Below are positions 41,550-49,261 of a stretch of 64,000 nt of DNA, in pieces. Source of the DNA: Paenibacillus pinisoli (GTDB lineage: Bacteria > Bacillota > Bacilli > Paenibacillales > Paenibacillaceae); assembly GCF_003605435.1 (NCBI RefSeq), contig NZ_QXQB01000003.1, forward strand, positions 434,001 through 498,000, written 5' to 3'. The notes beneath the pieces are model-generated. The model was not told the origin of the DNA. It made no database searches and was given only the letters and a program-made list of their open reading frames with translations. Made by a program: the position numbers and the translations under genes. The first letter of the stretch is position 1; each line of letters begins with the position of its first letter.

Positions 41550-42908
41550 TTAGATCAAGTACTCCAAAAATGCCGTCGCAATCCCGAAGTAGATCAGCAG
41601 CGACAAAATATCATTCAGCGTCGTAATAAGCGGACCGGACGCTACAGCAGGGTCAACCTTCAGCTTATACAGCAGCAGCGGAATGACTGTGCCCGCCAGC
41701 GTGCCTATAATAAGCGTCATAACTAGCGATCCGCCCACGACAAGCCCCAGAATGGGACTGCCTTGCCAGATGTAAGCAATCACGGAGATCAGCACGCCGC
41801 AAATGCCGCCGATCATCAGCCCGACCATCAGCTCGCGCCATACCAGCCTGCGGACGACGCCGCTGGTCACTTCCTTCGTCGTCAAGCCGCGGACGACAAC
41901 GGCCAGCGACTGCGTTCCTGTATTCCCCGTCATCCCCGCTATCATCGGCATGAAGAACGCCAGCGCCACAACCTTATCCAGCGTCTCTTCGAATCGGCTA
42001 ATAATCGTGCCGGATATAATGCCAATCAGCAGGAGGAGGATCAGCCAAGGCAACCTTCGGTATGCCGCCACATGGGCTTTCGTATCGAAGTCGATCGACT
42101 TGCCCGATGCGGACAGCTTCGCAATATCCTCCGACGCTTCCCGGATGACAACGTCGATAATATCGTCGACGGTTACGATACCGACAAGCACGCCGTCCTC
42201 TTCCACAACGGGAATGGCCAGGAAGTTGTAGCGCTCGATCTGCCGCGCCACTTCCTCTTGGTCCATGTCGGCCGGAACCGAAATCACGCGTTCATACATA
42301 ATATCCGTAATCTGATCGCCAATATCAGCCAGGATCAAATCACGGTACGACACGACGCCGATCAGCTTTTTCTTCTCATCCACAACGTACAAATAGTTAA
42401 TAGATTCTGCAATCTCAGCAAAATCCTTCAGCTTATCGACCGTATCGCGCACATTGTAATGGCTCGGTATCCAGACGTACCGGTTCGTCATGATCCGGCC
42501 GGCCGTCTCCGGCGCATACGCCATCAAGTGCTGTACCGCGAGCGCCTCTTCCTTCTTCATGTAATCCAGGAATGACTTCTTCCGTTCCTCGGACACGCCT
42601 CCAAGCAGGACAGCCAGATCATCATTGTCCATCCGGTCCATCAGCTCCGCCGTCCGCTCCACGCCCAGAAGCGCAAATACCTCAACCTGCTGTCCTTGCT
42701 CCATCTCGCCAACCATCGACGTGAGCTGCTCGATCGTCATATAAATGACGAAGCCCGCGCGGTACTTCTCCGGCAAGCGGTCGTATACAACCGCCATGTC
42801 GTATGGCTGCAGCTCCTCCGCAACCTCTTGAACCTTCGTACGGTCGCCTTCCTTAATAGCATTCTGGACAAGCAAGTCCAGCTCCGTACCGCTCAAATTT
42901 TGAATCAT
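41550..42908 (-). CDS. mgtE: magnesium transporter MgtE
   Basis: 452 residues. N-terminal MgtE superhelical domain (about 5-125), paired CBS domains (about 130-250: SINYLYVVDEKKKLIGVVSYRDL and FLAIPVVEEDGVLVGIVTVDDIIDV), and five membrane helices with the signature FFMPMIAGMTGNTGTQSLAVVVRGL and DPAVASGPLITTLNDILSLLIYF. It is a Mg2+ channel/transporter gated by cytosolic Mg2+. GGAGG lies 10 bp before the ATG at 42908. The 93-bp upstream gap is too short to hold an M-box riboswitch. Confidence 0.95.
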   Translation of the reverse strand: MIQNLSGTELDLLVQNAIKEGDRTKVQEVAEELQPYDMAVVYDRLPEKYRAGFVIYMTIEQLTSMVGEMEQGQQVEVFALLGVERTAELMDRMDNDDLAVLLGGVSEERKKSFLDYMKKEEALAVQHLMAYAPETAGRIMTNRYVWIPSHYNVRDTVDKLKDFAEIAESINYLYVVDEKKKLIGVVSYRDLILADIGDQITDIMYERVISVPADMDQEEVARQIERYNFLAIPVVEEDGVLVGIVTVDDIIDVVIREASEDIAKLSASGKSIDFDTKAHVAAYRRLPWLILLLLIGIISGTIISRFEETLDKVVALAFFMPMIAGMTGNTGTQSLAVVVRGLTTKEVTSGVVRRLVWRELMVGLMIGGICGVLISVIAYIWQGSPILGLVVGGSLVMTLIIGTLAGTVIPLLLYKLKVDPAVASGPLITTLNDILSLLIYFGIATAFLEYLI

Positions 42909-43001
42909 TGGGCATGCCACCTCCAATCCAGCTTGCAGTGAAAATCCTACTTCTTACCCTTATACCCTTTTTGCCCGGAAATATTGCAGCAAATCCAGCT
43001 T

Positions 43002-43844
43002 CTACCCCCAAAGTCCGAGGACGATAATTCCCGCCGTGATTAATATCGAGGTCATAATCCGTCTCGGCCCTTGCTGCTCCTTTAAAATAAATATGCCCAG
43101 AAGCGTTCCGAAGACCGTCCCGATCTCGCGCATAGGAGCCAGCTGAGCTACCGGCGCAAGCGATACGGCGAACATAAACAACAGATATCCGCCAGGGGCC
43201 AGCACGCCTCCAAGCAGCATCGTCTTCCAATTCACACGCAGCTCCTGACCGATCGCCCGTGAACGCAGCGCAGCCCAGGTCAGCACAAGCACATTCCCGA
43301 CATTAGTTGCCTGGAGAACGATAACGGCGGGAAAATAGTCCAGCGCCATCTTATCCACCACGATATAACCGGCAATGCAAAGTCCCACGGCGAATGCCAG
43401 CAGCGGAGCCTTCGTGGACGAGCTCCGCTTCAGCTTGATCTCGCTTAAGAACAATATGCCTGCCACAATGGCGGCCACCCCGGCCCAGCCCATCGGACTA
43501 AGCGATTCATCCAGAAATAGGACCGCCAGAAACGGCACAAGCAGCGGGCTGGTCCCCCTCATAATCGGATAGACCTGCGACAGATCCCCCACCGTATAGG
43601 CCGCAGCGAGCAATAGCACATACATCCCGTGAAGAACTACGGAAACCAGCATAATAAGCAAAGCTGTTCCAGTAAAATGAAACGCATCCCATTCTGCAAT
43701 CGTCCAAGGCATCAGCACAATAACCGCAATGATTTGGCAAATCCATAGAAACACAATCTTGTTCATGCTTTTTTTCGTATATAAGTTCCATATGGAATGG
43801 ACAAACCCGGAGCCGAGCACTAACGCAAAAGCTAGTCCTGCCAT
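43002..43844 (-). CDS. EamA/DMT-family transporter
   Basis: 280 residues, about ten membrane helices in two EamA halves: residues 3-135 (IYPIMRGTSPLLVPFLAVLFLDESLS) and 150-280 (LAPMREIGTVFGTLLGIFILKEQQGPRR), each with the conserved P and E of the repeat. It is a small-molecule exporter or importer of the drug/metabolite transporter superfamily; the substrate is unknown. It lies 93 bp upstream of mgtE on the same strand; co-transcription is possible. Confidence 0.88.
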   Translation of the reverse strand: MAGLAFALVLGSGFVHSIWNLYTKKSMNKIVFLWICQIIAVIVLMPWTIAEWDAFHFTGTALLIMLVSVVLHGMYVLLLAAAYTVGDLSQVYPIMRGTSPLLVPFLAVLFLDESLSPMGWAGVAAIVAGILFLSEIKLKRSSSTKAPLLAFAVGLCIAGYIVVDKMALDYFPAVIVLQATNVGNVLVLTWAALRSRAIGQELRVNWKTMLLGGVLAPGGYLLFMFAVSLAPVAQLAPMREIGTVFGTLLGIFILKEQQGPRRIMTSILITAGIIVLGLWG

Positions 43845-44111
43845 GACTTCACTGCTTTCTCATATAATGTTTCAATTTCGAGTCGATCCGACCCCTTTTT
43901 CTTACAAAATCTACATAAAAACGATCTAAAGTCCCACTTCCAGCGTCAAAAACATACTAATCGACCCAAATACAACGATTGGTTATTTTTGTAGAATGTA
44001 GTAGTAAATAGAGAGCGCTTACGACGTCCTTCGCTAAACCTCGCAACTCGCTTCACTATTCCGCATGCTGACCGCAACAGCTGTCGAAAATTTGATTAAG
44101 GGGGAATTCAA

Positions 44112-44681
44112 GTGATAAGCAAAAAACAGAATTTGACAAAGCTGTGGTCTTCCTCGTACCAACTGCTCGTAACGCTGATGAGAATCCTGTTTGGATTAGG
44201 CTGGCTGATGGCGGGGTTGACCAAAATGACGGGAAAAGCAGGAGAAGCATCCTGGTACCAGTACCCGGGGCAGTTCCTTAACGACTACTTTCACGCCGCA
44301 CTTCTGAAGCCCAATGTTCCAGAGTTCTACAAAGTCTTCATCGAGCACTTCTGCCTGAACGAAGTATTGCCCTTCAACTACATCATTCCTGCTGTCCAGG
44401 TCATTCTTGGCGTACTGCTCATCCTTGGCATCTGGATTCTGCCATCCGTCCTCATCTGCATGTTCATGCATATCAACTTCATTCTGTCCGGCAATATGAA
44501 CATCATTAGCTTGACGCTTTATACAAGCGCTTTCGGAATCATGATGAATCTGGAGAGAGCTCATGCGCTAAGCCTTCACAGCCTGCTAAAAAGCAAAAGA
44601 AGCGGCAACCAATCGTCCGCTCCCGCCTTGTCCGAGGTATCCGAAGAAGTCCTGCAGCCTGCCGGCGTCAGTCTTCCTTAA
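44112..44681 (+). CDS. DoxX/DoxD-like membrane protein
   Basis: 189 residues with four membrane helices. The pattern RILFGLGWLMAGLTKMTGKAGEASW, IIPAVQVILGVLLILGIWILPSVLICMFMHINFILSGNMN resembles the thiosulfate:quinone oxidoreductase DoxD subunit and DoxX-like proteins. Membrane-embedded; precise role unknown. The start is GTG with GGGGGAATTCAA upstream. The last 14 bp overlap the convergent gene at 44668. The 267-bp region before it holds no gene. Confidence 0.82.
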   Translation: MISKKQNLTKLWSSSYQLLVTLMRILFGLGWLMAGLTKMTGKAGEASWYQYPGQFLNDYFHAALLKPNVPEFYKVFIEHFCLNEVLPFNYIIPAVQVILGVLLILGIWILPSVLICMFMHINFILSGNMNIISLTLYTSAFGIMMNLERAHALSLHSLLKSKRSGNQSSAPALSEVSEEVLQPAGVSLP

Positions 44682-44922
44682 TCGCCGAAGTCCAGCCCCA
44701 GAAGAAAGCGTCGCGGTCCCAGGCGGCCTTGCCGCCATGCAGCTTCTTGAAGGCCTTCTTAACCTCCTTGTCGATCGACGCATGACCCTTTTCATTGACG
44801 TAAATATAGGACTCTCCGTAATGCGTCCGGATATGCTCAACGGCCTTAGCCTGATAGAGCACGCCTGAATTCTTCATCTCGCTGAACATCCATTTTGCAA
44901 TTTCATCCGTTGCTGCGCTCAT
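44668..44922 (-). CDS. DUF6953-like small protein
   Basis: 84 residues. The pattern IAKWMFSEMKNSGVLYQAKAVEHIRTHYGESYIYVNEKGHASIDKEVKKAFKKLHGGKAAWDRDAFFWGW matches what I remember of DUF6953: a small cytosolic protein of unknown function. AGGAGG lies 7 bp before the ATG at 44922; ten further codons upstream are open. The 3' end overlaps the convergent DoxX-like gene by 14 bp. Confidence 0.8.
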   Translation of the reverse strand: MSAATDEIAKWMFSEMKNSGVLYQAKAVEHIRTHYGESYIYVNEKGHASIDKEVKKAFKKLHGGKAAWDRDAFFWGWTSAIKED

Positions 44923-44997
44923 GCCCGTCCTCCTGATTGCTGTCATATCCATATCCTGCTTTCGTTAATGGAACCTATTTCCTTTCATTGTACCATA

Positions 44998-45034
44998 GAA
45001 AAGGGCCAAGCCCAGATCAAATGGACTTGGCCCT
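44998..45034 (-). terminator. terminator of the cobalamin-uptake operon
   Basis: On the minus strand AGGGCCAAG-TCCA pairs with TGGG-CTTGGCCCT (one mismatch in 13 pairs) over TTTGATC and runs into TTTTC. It lies 22 bp beyond the S-component stop and closes the five-gene operon. Confidence 0.88.
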
Positions 45035-45055
45035 GCTATTCAGGCAACTTATTCG

Positions 45056-45802
45056 TTACGAACTCTGCTTCTTATCGTCTCCAGGCTCGATCATGCCGTA
45101 TTTGATCTTAACCCGCTCAATCTTCTCGATCATCGGCCGGGCAATCAGAAAGAGGAAAACAATTGTAGACAAAGCGTGGATGATATCGAACCAGAAGCCG
45201 GAGATGTAGGTCGCCAGCAGCGCTTTCCACGAAAAGTCCGACGTGAACATTAACAGGCTTCCCAGATTAATAATGCCGCCATAAATAAGGAATGTCGCCA
45301 GTCCGCCGAACAGGCACAGCGACAGCCTCGACTTCGGCAGCTTCCCCTTCTGGAACAATAACCCGGCAATAAATCCGATTATGCCGAAGCAGAACATTTG
45401 CCACGGTGTCCATGGCCCTTGTCCAAAGAAGAAATTCGATACAAAGCCCGCCAGCGCTCCAACCAGAAATCCGGCTTCAGCGCCCAAGCATACCCCTGTA
45501 ATAATAACAATCGCAACAACCGGCTTGAACTGCGGCACCATATAGAAGGCTGAACGACCCGCCACCGCCAGCGCAGCCAGCACGGCAATCAGAATCAACT
45601 CCCTCGCCCTCGGTCCCCGCTGCTCGAATACCATAGCAAAAGGCAGCATTGTGTAGACGATGATTAGCATGCTGATGAAATAATACTTGCGGTCATCCAA
45701 GTAAAATACGCCCGCCAGTATAGTCAAAGGAATGACGATCAGGATAAGGAACGCGGCAAGCAGCTTTCTCTTGCTCCCTTTGTTCAATGACTGGATCGGC
45801 AT
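45056..45802 (-). CDS. ECF transporter S component (cobalamin predicted)
   Basis: 248 residues. An N-terminal helix pair (about 14-55) is followed by a six-helix S-component core: LILIAVLAALAVAGRSAFYMVPQFKPVVAIVIITGVCLGAEAGFLVGALAGFVSNFFFGQGPWTPWQMFCFGIIGFIAGLLF, with the G-x-W-T-P-W-Q-M segment typical of ECF S components. It should bind the vitamin in the membrane and topple with EcfT/EcfA. The substrate is assigned by context: last gene of an operon behind a cobalamin riboswitch. Start at 45802 with GGAGGATG upstream; it overlaps the ATPase gene by 19 bp. It is longer at the N-terminus than minimal S components. Confidence 0.88.
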   Translation of the reverse strand: MPIQSLNKGSKRKLLAAFLILIVIPLTILAGVFYLDDRKYYFISMLIIVYTMLPFAMVFEQRGPRARELILIAVLAALAVAGRSAFYMVPQFKPVVAIVIITGVCLGAEAGFLVGALAGFVSNFFFGQGPWTPWQMFCFGIIGFIAGLLFQKGKLPKSRLSLCLFGGLATFLIYGGIINLGSLLMFTSDFSWKALLATYISGFWFDIIHALSTIVFLFLIARPMIEKIERVKIKYGMIEPGDDKKQSS

Positions 45803-47460
45803 AGTCTTATTACATCCTCCATTGTAATAGCTTCCCGGCATAAGTGCCTCGCCATTCGGTTGGCGGCTGTCGTATAAAAGCTGTTGCCTGCAAAGAAATC
45901 GCGCGTCCGGTTCGTCGTAACCACATCGCCGTCGAAGAAGAGCGCGCATGTATCGGCATGCTTGGCGCAAAACTCGATATCATGCGATACCATCACGATG
46001 GTTACGCCTTGCTGTGTCAATTTAACCATGATGTCTGCCAGCTTCTCCTTAAAGAATGCGTCAAGCCCTTTGGTCGGCTCATCCAACAAGATAATTTGAG
46101 GCTCCATCAGCAAGATTTTGGCCAGCGCCGCCCTTTGCTGCTCCCCGCCGCTTAAATCATAGGGATGCATAAACCGAACATCCTTTAGCTCGGTCAATGC
46201 AATGACTTCCTCTACCTTGCGCTGCTGCTCTTCCTTGCTTAGTCCCGAGTCAAACAGCATCTCCGCCAAATCGAGCTCGACCGTCTTTTTCAGGAACAAA
46301 TGCTGCGGATTCTGAGGCAATAGGCCCAAATTTCGGTGAAAACGCTCCTTAAGCCCCTGTTTCTGAATGTCCTTCCCGTTCACAAGCACCTTGCCTCTAT
46401 AGGGAATCAAGGTTCCGCCGATAAGGGATAAGGCTGTTGTCTTTCCTGTTCCGTTGCCCCCGACGATGCAATACCATTCGCCTTCCCTTATTGTAAGCGA
46501 CAAATCCTTGATGGTGTCAGGAGCCGCCCTTTCGTAACGGAACCAAATACCCTTCAGCTCGACGACTATTCGGGCTTCACTTGCTTCTTCATCAGCGGAT
46601 TGCGGTAATTCGCCTACCGTCTTCCCATTCATCCAATTGCCGATCCAGCTTCTCCCCTCATTGATGGTAAGCGGATACGCCTCATGTGAACTGGGTTGCA
46701 AGGCTGCGGCAATCTGCATAGCGGCAGGCATCGCCGTGAACATCGGATGGTTCAGCCCGGCCAGCACAGCTCCAGCCTGTACTGGCGGCGCATCCGCAAT
46801 AATCCGTCCCTGGTCCATTACAATCAGCCGTTCCGTCAGCGGCAGCACCTCCTCCAGCCGATGCTCGGACAGAATGATAGTCGTGCCAAAATCCCGATTG
46901 ATTCTGCGCAGCGTCTCCAGAAACTCCTGAGCAGCGATGGGATCAAGCTGGGAGGTCGGTTCGTCCAGAACCAGGACGGATGGCTGCATCGCCATGACGC
47001 CAGCCAGGTTCAACAATTGCTTCTGACCGCCAGACAGCTCGGCTACCCGCTTGTGGAACCAGGCTTGAATCCCGAAGAAGCTGGCCATCTCCGCGACGCG
47101 AAGCCGAATCGTCCGCTGGTCGCAGCCTAGACTTTCAAGTCCAAAGGCAAGCTCATGCCACACTTTATCCGTTACAATCTGATTATCCGGGTTCTGCTGC
47201 ACAAAACCGATCTCCGACGCTTGCCTTCGTTGGTCAATGACGGACAACGGCTCCCCTTGAAAATAAATGATGCCATCCCGCTTGCCATGAGGAGTGAGAA
47301 TCGTCTTGAATTGCCGTAACAGCGTACTCTTGCCGGACCCGGATTGCCCGCATAAGGTAACAAACTGTCCGCTTCCGATTGTAAAGTCCAATCCGTCAAG
47401 CGCCTTCCGTTCCGTCTGAGGATAGCTGAAGCTTACATTTTCGATTCGATACGCTTCCAT
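45784..47460 (-). CDS. ecfA: ECF transporter ATPase, two ABC domains fused (EcfA-EcfA')
   Basis: 558 residues containing two complete ABC ATPase domains. Domain 1 (about 1-235): Walker A GQSGSGKST, Q-loop FVQQNPDNQI, signature LSGGQKQ, Walker B VLVLDEPTSQLDP. Domain 2 (about 300-535): Walker A GGNGTGKTT, Q-loop LLPQNPQHLF, signature LSGGEQQR, Walker B IILLDEPTKGLDA. Both sites look catalytically intact. The fused form replaces separate EcfA1/EcfA2. Start at 47460 with CAGGAGG 7 bp upstream (a TTG at 47466 is too close). It overlaps ecfT by 28 bp and the S-component gene by 19 bp. Confidence 0.93.
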   Translation of the reverse strand: MEAYRIENVSFSYPQTERKALDGLDFTIGSGQFVTLCGQSGSGKSTLLRQFKTILTPHGKRDGIIYFQGEPLSVIDQRRQASEIGFVQQNPDNQIVTDKVWHELAFGLESLGCDQRTIRLRVAEMASFFGIQAWFHKRVAELSGGQKQLLNLAGVMAMQPSVLVLDEPTSQLDPIAAQEFLETLRRINRDFGTTIILSEHRLEEVLPLTERLIVMDQGRIIADAPPVQAGAVLAGLNHPMFTAMPAAMQIAAALQPSSHEAYPLTINEGRSWIGNWMNGKTVGELPQSADEEASEARIVVELKGIWFRYERAAPDTIKDLSLTIREGEWYCIVGGNGTGKTTALSLIGGTLIPYRGKVLVNGKDIQKQGLKERFHRNLGLLPQNPQHLFLKKTVELDLAEMLFDSGLSKEEQQRKVEEVIALTELKDVRFMHPYDLSGGEQQRAALAKILLMEPQIILLDEPTKGLDAFFKEKLADIMVKLTQQGVTIVMVSHDIEFCAKHADTCALFFDGDVVTTNRTRDFFAGNSFYTTAANRMARHLCREAITMEDVIRLCRSSH

Positions 47461-48323
47461 TTCCAAGCCTCCTGCAAGTTAATCATGACCGGAAGCATGC
47501 ACAGAAGCGCGTATGCGGCATATACCGCCCCGCTCCATCCCGTAACCGGGGCCAGCTTCAAGGATGGAAAAAACCGCATGCTGACTGTTCCCAACATCAT
47601 TCCGGCGCCCATAGTGAAAGCCAGCACAGCCATAATGGCAAGCAAGATGCCGTCCCTGCGGTCAAAGCGGAAGATCGAGAAGCTCGTTCTGCCTGGCAAG
47701 CCATAGCCCCGCGACTTCATCGAGTCTGCTGTCTCCATCCCGTTCTCCAGCGCCCATGTCGTCATTATCGATAAAATATGGATGCCATTCCTCGCCCTTC
47801 TCCATAGGCTTCCTTGCGACATATCCCGCCCAATCGAACGCTGCGCATACGATATCGCCTTGATCTGCACGATATACCTCGGCACAAACCGCAGCACCAT
47901 CGACAGCACTAGTGAAAGCGCGGGAATAACTCTGCCGAACAAATAAATGAATTTGTCCGACGTCATTACCGCATTGTAGCAAGAAAACCACAGTATAACG
48001 GTAATGAACATGACGGCCGCTGCCACGCCGTACAGGATCGACTCCAGCGTGACGGGGTTCCCGCTTTTCAAGTAAAACAAGATGGTCACGCCCTGATGAT
48101 TAAAGGCCGGGTTCATCACTGCCATAATAAGTAGCATCGGAAGCAAGTAGAAGAGATTGAATCTCAGCGCCTTGGCCCCTTTCGCGAGCACCGAATAGCT
48201 GAATGCCCCTGCCAGCGCAATGGCTTGGGCAACCGGGTGCATAACGAGCATGCTGCATGCAATCATACTTACAAAGTAGCCAAAGGTTACGGCAGGATGC
48301 AGTGCGGCGAAGCTGTCTCTCAT
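47433..48323 (-). CDS. ecfT: ECF transporter transmembrane scaffold EcfT
   Basis: 296 residues. Membrane helices at the N-terminus (about 10-130) and C-terminus, with the long coupling helices between carrying the Ala-Arg-Gly signatures: PRYIVQIKAISYAQRSIGRDM and METADSMKSRGYGLPGRTSF. These dock in the grooves of the ATPase pair. It links the vitamin-bound S component to ATP hydrolysis. Its start overlaps the upstream DUF4430 gene by 4 bp (ATGA). Being dedicated to one operon, this looks like a group I, single-substrate ECF system. Confidence 0.92.
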   Translation of the reverse strand: MRDSFAALHPAVTFGYFVSMIACSMLVMHPVAQAIALAGAFSYSVLAKGAKALRFNLFYLLPMLLIMAVMNPAFNHQGVTILFYLKSGNPVTLESILYGVAAAVMFITVILWFSCYNAVMTSDKFIYLFGRVIPALSLVLSMVLRFVPRYIVQIKAISYAQRSIGRDMSQGSLWRRARNGIHILSIMTTWALENGMETADSMKSRGYGLPGRTSFSIFRFDRRDGILLAIMAVLAFTMGAGMMLGTVSMRFFPSLKLAPVTGWSGAVYAAYALLCMLPVMINLQEAWKWKRIESKM

Positions 48324-49261
48324 TGCTCGCCTCCCGCGACAAAGCCTCCGCCGATATCACGGCCCAAATCGCATGTATAGACCCAATCGACGACATCGCC
48401 ATCCTTCAGCACATAGCGGCTTGCGCCATAATTGGGGAACCAGTCGTTGACCTTGTACATCCAGCCGCTAAGCTCCCCGCAATCGAACTCATAAATATTG
48501 TTAATGCCCTCGACGTAATTGCTGTTGTACATCGGCGTCATGACGAACTCCATATGAATTTTGTTGCGCTTCATCTCTCTCAAGAGCACGTCGAATACCG
48601 ATTCGCCTTCATAGAACGTCACCTTTTGAGCGGGATAGATGACGCCATCCTCTGGCAGCACCTCCAGCTTCTTCTCGTTGAACAGCTTCATATTGTTCAG
48701 AATGGTCTTCGCCGTCACGGATAAGGTAATGCTCATCTCCTTATCCTTATTGATCGTGACATCCTGCCACTCCACCGGCTTCGGCTTGCCGGTCGGCACA
48801 GGATCCGTCAGGTAGCGGTCCTTGCCTCCCTCTGAAGGTGCCGTCGTAGCAGCCGGCTTCGGCGTGGCGCTTGGCTGAAGTGAGGGCTTGACTGTCGCTT
48901 CAGGACTCTGCACGCCTTCCGGATTGCCGGTTGCGGGCTGACCCGGCGGCTCCAAGGCAGGAGGCGCTTCCGACGGCCGCTCCTCCTCCGCCGCTTCCCC
49001 GCCTTTCTCCGTGCCGGGAGGCTCGCTGGCAAGCTCCGGCTTCTGTTCATCCTCCCCAGGGACGACCTCTTCGTCCACATCGCCATCTGCCGTCGCAACC
49101 GCGGATGGCGCTGCAGGCTCGTCTGCATCAACAACATGTGCAGCCTGCTCGGGCGTCAATGGAACTACCTCATGCCGCGGCCCAAGGAAAAAGGCAATAG
49201 TGAGGGCCAGACCAATGCAGATGCCAAATAAAAGTTTTTTATTGCTCATCCATTTTTTCAT
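48320..49261 (-). CDS. membrane-anchored DUF4430 protein (transcobalamin/intrinsic factor C-domain-like)
   Basis: 313 residues. One N-terminal membrane helix (about 8-26), then a Pro/Glu/Ala-rich stalk of about 130 residues (APSAVATADGDVDEEVVPGE and similar), then a DUF4430 domain (about 195-305): VTFYEGESVFDVLLREMKRN, FDCGELSGWMYKVNDWFPNYGASRYVLKDGDVVDWVYTCDLGRDIGG. The G-E-x-S-G-W-M-Y-x-V-N motif and the ending D-V-V-D-W-x-Y-T-x-D-L-G are shared with the large surface protein encoded just upstream. In mammals this fold closes over cobalamin in intrinsic factor and transcobalamin. The long stalk would reach across the wall, suiting a hand-off role to the ECF importer (inference). Coupled on both sides by ATGA overlaps. 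Confidence 0.88.
   Translation of the reverse strand: MKKWMSNKKLLFGICIGLALTIAFFLGPRHEVVPLTPEQAAHVVDADEPAAPSAVATADGDVDEEVVPGEDEQKPELASEPPGTEKGGEAAEEERPSEAPPALEPPGQPATGNPEGVQSPEATVKPSLQPSATPKPAATTAPSEGGKDRYLTDPVPTGKPKPVEWQDVTINKDKEMSITLSVTAKTILNNMKLFNEKKLEVLPEDGVIYPAQKVTFYEGESVFDVLLREMKRNKIHMEFVMTPMYNSNYVEGINNIYEFDCGELSGWMYKVNDWFPNYGASRYVLKDGDVVDWVYTCDLGRDIGGGFVAGGEQ

Noticed and set aside
42909..43001. M-box magnesium riboswitch upstream of mgtE
   Set aside because: Only 93 bp separate mgtE from the upstream gene and no M-box elements are recognisable.
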